Shown: positions 1 through 4,388 of the stretch, in pieces
How the letters are laid out: every line of letters begins with the position of its first letter
Position numbering within the stretch: position 1 is the stretch's first letter
From: Verrucomicrobia bacterium UBA3214
Lineage (GTDB): Bacteria; Verrucomicrobiota; Kiritimatiellia; RFP12; UBA1067
Assembly: GCA_002363575.1 (NCBI GenBank)
Contig: DEWI01000115.1
Span: 5,211-11,007, forward strand
Direction of reading: 5' to 3'
Length of the DNA stretch: 5,797 bases
Notes under the pieces: generated by a model
Told to the model about the DNA's origin: nothing
Database searches by the model: none
What the model saw: only the letters and a program-made list of their open reading frames with translations
Made by a program: the position numbers and the translations under genes

Positions 1-125
1 GCGGCTCGATGAAGCCCGGCAACGCCGCAGAGCTTCTCGCCAAGCCCGATATCGACGGCGGCCTCATCGGCGGCGCCGCTCTCAAGGCGGCTGATTTCGC
101 AGCCATCGTCGCCGCCGGCAATTGA
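1..125 (+). CDS. tpiA: Triosephosphate isomerase, C-terminal end (partial)
   Basis: This is the last 40 codons plus TGA of a gene entering from the left edge; the reading phase begins at base 3. The translation starts [19 protein letters not shown] and continues with [17 protein letters not shown]. In triosephosphate isomerase this is the end of the (beta/alpha)8 barrel: the GGS(V/M)KPxNAxEL strand-loop and the D(I/V)DGxL(I/V)GGA loop both bind the substrate phosphate. The enzyme interconverts dihydroxyacetone phosphate and glyceraldehyde 3-phosphate in cytoplasmic glycolysis and gluconeogenesis. Catalytic Lys, His and Glu lie upstream, outside the window. The substitution of Met for the usual Val after GGS is minor. 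The C-terminus is of normal length, so the gene looks intact at this end. GC-rich third positions suggest it is core chromosome. Confidence 0.94.
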   Translation, partial: GSMKPGNAAELLAKPDIDGGLIGGAALKAADFAAIVAAGN

Positions 126-152
126 GCCGGCGCGCGGCGCGAAAGATCCGTG

Positions 153-171
153 GGCGGGCCGTGCGCCCGCC
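153..171 (+). terminator. GC hairpin after tpiA, possible terminator
   Basis: A perfect 7-bp stem (GGCGGGC / GCCCGCC) with a 5-nt loop lies 27 nt after the tpiA stop. It is followed by a C/T-rich stretch rather than a proper T run, so termination would be weak or would need help. No good promoter is visible between it and the next gene, so read-through is possible. Confidence 0.3.
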
Positions 172-260
172 GCTTCCCCTCCCCTCCCGCGCATGCGGAA
201 TGCGGGGCGCGGCGGGCGGCGCGGCGCGAATGGCGTCCCCGGATGCGTCTCTGCACTATC

Positions 261-266
261 AAGGGG
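261..266 (+). promoter_or_regulatory. Shine-Dalgarno that fixes the lipoprotein start
   Basis: AAGGGG lies 8 nt before the ATG at 275. It selects that ATG over the longer in-frame extension upstream, whose translation is Arg/Ala/Gly-rich and lies before the signal sequence. Confidence 0.7.
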
Positions 267-274
267 TTGGAAAG

Positions 275-877
275 ATGACGAAGATGATTGCGGTATGTGC
301 GGCGCTCGCGCTTTTCGCCGGGTGCTTCTACGAGCCTGTCCCTGCCTACAAGGAGCTGCCGGAAGGCGCCCACGTCTATCTGGGCGGGCGAGGCCTCGTT
401 TCGCTTGACGGCGTCAAGGATGCGCTCGCGGCAGGGCCGGCGATCGTCTATCTCAATCTCGACCGCAACGCTCTCGCGACGCTGCCGCCGGAAATCCCGT
501 CGCTGACGGGGCTGAAGTGGCTGCGGCTGAACGAAAACAAGCTCTCCGCGCTGCCGCCGCTTTCGCAGCTTTCGCAGCTGCGGCGCATCTATCTGCGCGG
601 CAACCGCTTCACTTCCGTGCCCGAAGCTCTGAAGGAGCTTCCCGCGCTTACCGATATCGAGCTTTCCGAAAACCCGATTTCCGAAGTGCCGCAGTGGCTG
701 GCGGAGAAGCAGGGCCTGAAGAACCTGTCTTTCAACCGCACTGCGCTGAAACGCCTCCCGGAGGATCTCTCCGCGTGGCGCTCGCTCGCTTCGCTCCAGC
801 TCGGCGACCTCTCGCTGCCAAAGGAAGAAATGGCGCGCATCCGCGCAGCGCTGCCGTCAACCGCCATTGTCTTTTGA
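275..877 (+). CDS. Leucine-rich-repeat lipoprotein
   Basis: A 200-residue predicted surface or periplasmic lipoprotein. Residues 1-16 form a short signal peptide ending in the lipobox LFAGC; Cys17 would be lipidated. After a linker (18-55), about five 22-23-residue leucine-rich repeats cover roughly 57-175. They fit LxxLxLxxNxLxxLPxxIxxLxx, for example IVYLNLDRNALATLPPEI, LKWLRLNENKLSALPPL and LRRIYLRGNRFTSVPEAL. Such repeats stack into a curved solenoid that usually binds protein partners. The cap at 176-200 is degenerate. The start is chosen from the Shine-Dalgarno at 261-266 and the position of the signal peptide. It is co-directional with tpiA but separated by 149 nt, and ends at a strong terminator, so it is probably a single gene or the end of a read-through unit. 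The ligand is unknown. Codon use matches the host flank. Confidence 0.88.
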   Translation: MTKMIAVCAALALFAGCFYEPVPAYKELPEGAHVYLGGRGLVSLDGVKDALAAGPAIVYLNLDRNALATLPPEIPSLTGLKWLRLNENKLSALPPLSQLSQLRRIYLRGNRFTSVPEALKELPALTDIELSENPISEVPQWLAEKQGLKNLSFNRTALKRLPEDLSAWRSLASLQLGDLSLPKEEMARIRAALPSTAIVF

Positions 878-901
878 CCACTCCTTCCGGCAGGCTAAAG
901 C

Positions 902-935
902 GGCGCGCGCCTTCCCAAAAGGCCGCGCCTTTTTT
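902..935 (+). terminator. Intrinsic terminator after the LRR lipoprotein
   Basis: GGCGCG pairs with CGCGCC, then after a single bulged C, GCCTT pairs with AAGGC around a CCCAA loop. The 11-bp stem is followed directly by six T (930-935). It begins 25 nt after the lipoprotein stop and marks the end of the GC-rich left flank. Confidence 0.92.
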
Positions 936-984
936 GTTGATAATGTGGCAAAGTCTGGGATGAAGGTCTGGTGATGTACAGCCA

Positions 985-1170
985 CTATTGCACCTCCAGA
1001 ACCTTGAAGTTGAGCATCACGGACTGGTTTAAGTCCATGCGCTTGCGCCAGTATTCCTCCCATTCGCCTTCGGTGGCGAACAGCTTCAGGACAATGCGGG
1101 CGATCTTGCCCTCGCCTTTGTCCTTCCAGTTGTAGCCAAGCTTCTTGATGCGCCGGCCTATCGCCCGCAT
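985..1170 (-). pseudogene. C-terminal fragment of an unknown protein
   Basis: A 61-codon frame, starting MRAIGRRIKKLGYNWKDKG and ending in a tryptophan- and lysine-rich tail (EWEEYWRKRMDLN and on). The frame stays open for 25 codons upstream of the ATG, but that extension reads as non-protein-like sequence antisense to the neighbouring remnant. No convincing Shine-Dalgarno precedes the ATG. The IGRRIKKLGY segment recalls the end of phage primase/helicase or VirE-type proteins, but this is a weak resemblance and no function is assigned. It is most likely the 3' remnant of a larger gene cut near 1170-1180, where the oppositely oriented remnant begins. It could instead be a genuine small basic protein. 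Confidence 0.4.
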
Positions 1171-1175
1171 CGTCT

Positions 1176-1540
1176 GTGGAATGTTGCTACGATGGCGGCT
1201 TGGCGCATGTTGGGTTGCTTCTTGCGAAGCACTACAAAACGACTACGACAAGGCGTTGGAACTCCTGCTTGATGGGGACATAGTGTCGTTGCGCGAAGAC
1301 CTTGAACACACAGGGCGCGAAAGCTCCTTGGGCTACGACAATCTTGAAGATCGCATAGAGTGCGAAGTAAAGGAAGCCAATTGGATTGGAGACTACTTGC
1401 TCAAAGGGGAGGGCGAATACAAATACCTCTACGACAAAGGGAGGTGGTATGTCGTGGGTGGGCTTTACGAGTCGGATGGCATCACGCCATTGAGACGCCC
1501 ACTCCCCCTCGCAAAGGCAATAGAGATTTGGTTGATGTGA
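1176..1540 (+). pseudogene. Frameshifted, 5'-truncated phage-type protein
   Basis: Two adjoining frames together make one protein-like sequence. Frame one (about 1179-1238) reads YDGGLAHVGLLLAKHYK. Frame two (from 1238) continues NDYDKALELLLDGDIVSLRE and later EYKYLYDKGRWYVVGG, ending at the TGA before 1541. Joining them needs one extra A in the AAAA run at 1236-1239, so a single-base deletion (or a sequencing error) split the gene. The pattern (C)HYDGxxxxVGxxLxxHYxDxxKAxxLLxxGDIxSL, followed by an EYxYLYxxGxW block, is recalled from small uncharacterised proteins of phages and mobile elements. The usual N-terminal part before HYDG is missing and there is no proper start codon. An uninterrupted frame with an ATG at 1145 also covers frame two, but its first ~30 residues look like out-of-frame sequence. 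It converges on the HNH gene with only 15 nt between stops. Confidence 0.6.
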
Positions 1541-1555
1541 GGGAAGGCAGAAAAC

Positions 1556-2647
1556 CTACTTCGCCCCTTTGGTGAAATTACAAGTCGAGCAAAGCATTTG
1601 GCAATTGTCAGGCGTGGTATGCCCACCTTTCGACCAAGGCTTGATGTGGTCTGCGTTCATCTCGTCGATGTTGAACTTCTTGCCACACATCTTACACACG
1701 CCACCTTGCCTTGTGTAGGCAGCGAGCTTTTGCGCTTCAGTAAATGCGCGTATGGACAAGCACCTCTCGCCCTCGCCAAGCACATAGGGGACGATGCCAC
1801 TCTTCTTCGTCACATCGTCGTCCATGAGGAGCTTGGCTATTTGCTTCTCAATCGCCTTTGTATCAAGAACCTTGCTCCCATACTTCTTGTAGAGAGTTCC
1901 CCAATCAACGCCCTTGAGGATTTTCAATCTGTCCTTGGTATGGACGAATGTCGCTTCAATCCAACCTATGATTGATTGAAAGTGGTTCCACAGAACATTG
2001 GCATTGGGGTCTTTGGCGTGGGTCGCCATATACTCTTCTATCGCTCCATCAGAAATCCACTTGATGGCAGTTTCAAGGTAGTCTTGCCTTTCCCTCGCGC
2101 CAACGAGATAGTCTCCTCCAATCTTCGCCGCAGGCGCACCCACCTTTGAGAACCACTTCTTCGCGTCTTGGACGAATGGGCCATGATAAACTGCGTTGCG
2201 CAACTCTTGGTTGGTGAGTTGTTCGCCTGCTATGTTGATTGTCCTGAACCAATCCAGCTTCTCGCTGTCCGACCCCTCGCAGAAATAAACCATCAACGTG
2301 TAGTCAAGGAACCTCTCTTGCTCGTCATCTTCAAGGTTGTGGAAGTAGCGCATATTGAAGGAGAACTCGTTGTCGAAGTATTGGGCTATTGATATGGTTC
2401 TTTGTTGCCCATCCATCACCTCGAACCTTCCATCCCCACACGAGACCCAATACATCACGTTGAGGGGGAAGCCCTTCATGATGGTGTCTATGACCGCGTT
2501 TCTTTGCTTGTCCTTGTAGATGAACTCCCTTTGGTATGGAGGACGAACATCAAGTTTGCCATCGTAGGCGACAACTCCCTCGTCGCCACTATCCTTGTAG
2601 CCCTTTACAAGGTCGCGCACCTTGATTTCGTGAAGTTCAATCTTCAT
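1556..2647 (-). CDS. DUF262-HNH endonuclease, partner of the adjacent methyltransferase
   Basis: A 363-residue protein. The N-terminal DUF262 (ParB/sulfiredoxin-like fold, as in GmrS and SspE) shows RPPYQR at 35-40, the signature DGQQRT at 79-84 and FRTINIAGEQLTNQELRNAV at about 134-153. A helical middle region follows. The C-terminus (about 315-363) is an HNH nuclease: zinc-type CKMC (318-321), the catalytic DH pair (333-334), KPWSKGG, Asn348, then CSTCN (353-357) and the final KG. All key residues are present. In related systems DUF262 binds or hydrolyses nucleotides and senses DNA modification, while HNH cuts DNA. It overlaps the upstream methyltransferase stop by ATGA, with GGAGAA 7 nt before its ATG, so translation is probably coupled and follows methyltransferase synthesis. 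A role as the restriction half of a modification-linked defence pair is inferred. No terminator is visible after it. Confidence 0.9.
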   Translation of the reverse strand: MKIELHEIKVRDLVKGYKDSGDEGVVAYDGKLDVRPPYQREFIYKDKQRNAVIDTIMKGFPLNVMYWVSCGDGRFEVMDGQQRTISIAQYFDNEFSFNMRYFHNLEDDEQERFLDYTLMVYFCEGSDSEKLDWFRTINIAGEQLTNQELRNAVYHGPFVQDAKKWFSKVGAPAAKIGGDYLVGARERQDYLETAIKWISDGAIEEYMATHAKDPNANVLWNHFQSIIGWIEATFVHTKDRLKILKGVDWGTLYKKYGSKVLDTKAIEKQIAKLLMDDDVTKKSGIVPYVLGEGERCLSIRAFTEAQKLAAYTRQGGVCKMCGKKFNIDEMNADHIKPWSKGGHTTPDNCQMLCSTCNFTKGAK

Positions 2648-3627
2648 AGCGCACTTCTCCGCTTGATGAAAATTCTACCATACAATCGCTTGCCATTCAC
2701 ATATCCACGACCTTTGGGTATCGCAAGCGTATCCTCATTTCCAACTATCTCAAATTGGTGTGGATTGTACTTGTCCATAAAGGTGATTGGCACACCCATC
2801 ACCCCATCATAATCACAAGGAATGTCGCACGTCTTGGAAACCTCAATCGCGTTATAGTTGTCATACTTTGGGTATTCTTGAGGCGTGTATTTCTTGAACA
2901 ATGGTAGTTCTTCGTGCCGCTTGTCGTGTTCAAGATTTGTGAACCAAATCGAAGGACTCCTCGCCATATATTTGTCACCTTGCTTGACGATGGTTCTGTC
3001 CTTCTTCATTCTCAAGCCTTCGTCAATGTATTCCTGTGGCACGTCGAAATATATCTCACGAGTCATAGGCATCACGCCCACCCAAATTTTGTCTTCCTTG
3101 AAAAGTGGGAAGATTTCACTATATGTTATGGCGTTCTTGTTTCCAAGGACGAGGAACTTCTTATTGTGTTTAATCAACAATGCTATGAAGTCGCGAAACA
3201 AGGAGAATGGTGGATTGGTGACGACAATATCTGCCTCTTCCAAAAGGGCAACGCACTCCTTGGAGCGAAAGTCCCCATCACCCTCCAAATACTTCACCTC
3301 GATTTCGTCTTCATCTACTTTTCTATTGTGGTTCTTGTCTCCCTCGTATATTTGATACACCGCCCTCTCGCATTCGTGGTGCGAGAACAAATCGACATCT
3401 TGGTTCTTGTAGCAAGTGGCGATTACCTTCTTCAATCCCAACACCTCAAAGTTCAAGGTGAAGTAGCGAAAGAAGTTGGAGCATCTTGGATCGTCGCAAT
3501 TACAAAGAACCGTCTTGCCCTTGAAGTGAGGTCTATAATGCTTCAACTCCAATTCAATGTCTTCAAGGCGAGTATAGAACTCGTCTTTCTTTGCTGCCTT
3601 TGCCTTGTTCAAGTCTTTGTTCGCCAT
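2644..3627 (-). CDS. EcoRI-family adenine-specific DNA methyltransferase
   Basis: A 327-residue protein matching M.EcoRI along its whole length, close to that enzyme's size. N-terminal KKDEFYT(R/Q)xxDIExEL is at 13-28, CNCDDPR and SNFFRYF at 42-56, GLKKVIATCY at 64-73, GDGDFRS at 116-122, the motif IV active site NPPF at 138-141, YPKYDNYNAIEV at 252-263, and GVMGVPITFMDKYNPHQFEI at 275-294. The family transfers a methyl group from S-adenosylmethionine to N6 of adenine in a specific site; M.EcoRI itself modifies GAATTC, but the site here cannot be read from the sequence. It is the first gene of a two-gene operon with a DUF262-HNH nuclease instead of a classical EcoRI endonuclease. The start has TGAGGA 7 nt upstream. 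Its codons are less GC-rich than the flanks, suggesting transfer. Confidence 0.95.
   Translation of the reverse strand: MANKDLNKAKAAKKDEFYTRLEDIELELKHYRPHFKGKTVLCNCDDPRCSNFFRYFTLNFEVLGLKKVIATCYKNQDVDLFSHHECERAVYQIYEGDKNHNRKVDEDEIEVKYLEGDGDFRSKECVALLEEADIVVTNPPFSLFRDFIALLIKHNKKFLVLGNKNAITYSEIFPLFKEDKIWVGVMPMTREIYFDVPQEYIDEGLRMKKDRTIVKQGDKYMARSPSIWFTNLEHDKRHEELPLFKKYTPQEYPKYDNYNAIEVSKTCDIPCDYDGVMGVPITFMDKYNPHQFEIVGNEDTLAIPKGRGYVNGKRLYGRIFIKRRSAL
2655..2660 (-). promoter_or_regulatory. Internal Shine-Dalgarno for the DUF262-HNH gene
   Basis: GGAGAA on the minus strand lies inside the last codons of the methyltransferase gene, 7 nt before the ATG at 2647. With the ATGA stop/start overlap it supports coupled translation and confirms this start. 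Confidence 0.75.
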
Positions 3628-3634
3628 CTACAAA

Positions 3635-3640
3635 TCCTCA
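3635..3640 (-). promoter_or_regulatory. Shine-Dalgarno of the methyltransferase, overlapping a leader stop codon
   Basis: TGAGGA lies 7 nt before the ATG at 3627. Its TGA is also the in-frame stop of the 34-codon frame upstream, so ribosomes ending there would sit on the methyltransferase ribosome-binding site. Confidence 0.65.
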
Positions 3641-3742
3641 ACATGAGATTGCTTCACATCGCCCAAAGACCTTGCCTTGAATCGTTTGCGCGTTCAAGGC
3701 AAGGCTCATCACGAGAAGCGAGACTATGAGGGCGAGTTTCAT
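3638..3742 (-). CDS. 34-codon signal-peptide-like leader frame or gene remnant
   Basis: The frame begins MKLALIVSLLVMSLALNAQ, a textbook secretion signal (Lys2, a hydrophobic core at about 3-16, and a probable cleavage after NA), then TIQGKV and a short non-descript end FGRCEAISC before TGA. AQTI(Q/T)GKV is how many secreted proteins begin, including staphylococcal-nuclease-like and CarboxypepD_reg/TonB-receptor types, so this may be the 5' stub of such a gene fused to the R-M cassette near 3668. The ATG is 8 nt from the -10 box, so the transcript would be nearly leaderless and there is no Shine-Dalgarno. The stop lies in the methyltransferase ribosome-binding site, so a coupled leader peptide is the alternative. 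A perfect inverted repeat lies inside it. Whether a peptide is made is unknown. Confidence 0.45.
   Translation of the reverse strand: MKLALIVSLLVMSLALNAQTIQGKVFGRCEAISC
3670..3704 (-). repeat. Perfect 12-bp inverted repeat in the R-M leader
   Basis: CCTTGCCTTGAA and its exact reverse complement TTCAAGGCAAGG flank an 11-nt loop. In the operon transcript this forms a stable hairpin ending about 42 nt before the methyltransferase ATG. No U run follows, so it is not a normal terminator. It could be an RNA control element or a dimeric operator site. Both arms also encode the leader frame. Confidence 0.7.
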
Positions 3743-3750
3743 GACAACAC

Positions 3751-3759
3751 ATTATATCA
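3751..3759 (-). promoter_or_regulatory. Extended -10 promoter of the R-M cassette
   Basis: On the minus strand TGATATAAT gives a perfect TATAAT (3756-3751) with the TGn extension. The -35 region is poor (CTGTTA or similar), as is common with extended -10 promoters. Transcription should start near 3744-3745, 117 nt before the methyltransferase and 2-3 nt before the leader ATG. Confidence 0.6.
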
Positions 3760-3783
3760 TATTCGGGGGTTTTAACAGAAGGA

Positions 3784-4045
3784 CGAAAAAAGCGAAATCT
3801 CTTCCCTCTTCCCGATTTTCCGCAGGATGCCCCGCTCTCCCTCTCAGACGTCGAACTCATCCCGGCTCTCTGGCGCGAACCAGACCGCATCTCCATTTCC
3901 CCTCAACATCCGCACTCTTTCCTGTGCGAGCTTGATACCATCGACGGATACACCATCTTCATGGCCATCTTTTGTGGCGGAAATGAACCTATCCTTAAAA
4001 CCCTCTACAAGACAAAAAAATGCCTTGATGGCACTGCTCGCTTAG
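3784..4045 (+). pseudogene. Start-less remnant resembling a phage PBECR-type nuclease domain
   Basis: In the frame containing 3961 the translation reads like a real protein from about 3800 to 4020: PDFPQDAPLSLSDVELIPAL, WREPDRISISPQHP, then DGYTIFMAIFCGGN and PILKTLYKTKK. The order (acidic/proline lead, LxLSDxxLIPxxWxxPD, a beta-rich core with DGY, and a closing LKTxYKxK strand) recalls the PBECR (phage-barnase-EndoU-colicin-RelE) fold found at the end of large phage polyvalent proteins. The frame is open back to 3745 but has no usable start, so the N-terminal part is gone. After the A7 run at 4014-4020 the same frame turns non-protein-like. A one-base shift there would end the protein with NALMALLA at 4045. 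The family assignment is from memory of the pattern and is tentative. The candidate small RNA is antisense to its end. Confidence 0.4.
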
Positions 4046-4080
4046 GCCTCTTGGCCGGCAATCATCTACCATCAAGACAC
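4014..4080 (-). ncRNA. Candidate 67-nt structured small RNA
   Basis: Read on the minus strand, the RNA would start near 4080 with GGUGUCUUGAUGG and end CCAUCAAGGCA followed by seven U (4020-4014). The two ends form an 11-bp closing stem (4079-4069 with 4031-4021) containing one U.G pair, extendable by two more pairs (U.G, A-U). The 37-nt interior holds a perfect GGCC-AAGA-GGCC hairpin (4056-4045). A promoter is correctly placed just upstream. The closing stem plus the U run could itself be the terminator, although its loop is long. No open frame of interest lies inside. I do not recognise a known RNA family. It is antisense to the 3' end of the PBECR-like remnant. Confidence 0.5.
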
Positions 4081-4085
4081 CCAGT

Positions 4086-4115
4086 ATTATACCATATCAT
4101 TTTCCCCCATTGCAA
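4086..4115 (-). promoter_or_regulatory. Promoter of the candidate small RNA
   Basis: The minus strand has TTGCAA (4115-4110), an 18-bp spacer and TATAAT (4091-4086) extended by TGG. The 13-mer GATATGGTATAAT is identical to the one at the FHA-gene promoter (5403-5415). The predicted start is near 4080. Confidence 0.65.
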
Positions 4116-4343
4116 TCCCCACCTCGCAGTTTTCGACGCTCCACATGCCGCTACACGCAAACTTCGATGCAAACCGCTTCCAAGCCTCTTCAAAACCCGT
4201 TGAAAAGCTCTTGGAAACCCTCGACAAGCCCGCTGCACGCCGTGTCATCATCGATGCCGGCGGGTTTGCAGTCGGGATTGTTCTGTCATGCCTCGCCAAT
4301 ATATATTATTGCATCGGCGTCGCCGGCGCCGAGGCGCCATTAC
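4112..4343. other. Undetermined stretch, open on both strands
   Basis: No gene is called between the small-RNA promoter and the phosphodiesterase promoter. The plus frame through 4145 contains protein-like text (HANFDANRFQASSKPVEKLL, then ETLDKPAARRVIIDAG) and may be another decayed coding fragment. The minus frame between 4299 and 4087 is also open and equally plausible by eye (FSTGFEEAWKRFASKFACSG). Neither has a convincing start or a recognised domain. An AT-rich near-palindrome lies at 4297-4311, and GC-rich short repeats at 4318-4338. Confidence 0.25.
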
Positions 4344-4351
4344 ATCCGCGA

Positions 4352-4381
4352 TTGACGCAAGGGACGAAAATCTGGTAGAAT
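4352..4381 (+). promoter_or_regulatory. Promoter of the phosphodiesterase gene, leaderless type
   Basis: TTGACG (4352-4357), an 18-bp spacer and TAGAAT (4376-4381) with the TGG extension. The -10 box ends 7 nt before the ATG at 4389, so transcription should begin at or beside the start codon, and there is no Shine-Dalgarno. Confidence 0.75.
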
Positions 4382-4388
4382 ATCCGGC

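Larger units (their letters stand above)
940..4340. mobile_element. Accessory island of lower GC with gene remnants and an R-M-like cassette
   Basis: Between the terminator at 902-935 and the phosphodiesterase promoter at 4352, base and codon composition shifts to clearly lower GC than either flank. The block holds a methyltransferase/nuclease pair and several truncated or frameshifted phage-type fragments, on both strands. This pattern is typical of a defence or prophage-derived island. No integrase, transposase, tRNA or flanking direct repeat was seen, so the mechanism of entry is unknown. The left edge (about 936-985) is fairly sharp; the right edge is only bracketed between about 4100 and 4340. 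Confidence 0.5.

Noticed and set aside
122..274. N-terminal extension of the LRR protein back to an ATG at 122
   Set aside because: It overlaps the tpiA stop, encodes Arg/Gly-rich filler and would bury the lipoprotein signal; the ATG at 275 has a Shine-Dalgarno and starts the signal peptide.
1541..1555. Bidirectional terminator between the convergent genes
   Set aside because: Only 15 nt separate the stops, and neither strand shows a stem with a T run there.
2914..3729. A 271-codon plus-strand frame across the methyltransferase
   Set aside because: It is antisense to the M.EcoRI-like gene, whose motifs match along the whole length; the plus-strand translation shows no recognisable domain.
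3654..3896. An 80-codon minus-strand frame through the R-M leader and promoter
   Set aside because: It is low-complexity Ser/Arg-rich, has no Shine-Dalgarno, and lies antisense to the PBECR-like remnant.
4297..4311. AT-rich near-palindrome CAATATATATTATTG as a possible operator
   Set aside because: It is imperfect and of simple composition, 41 bp upstream of the -35 box; no second copy was seen, so nothing supports a binding site.
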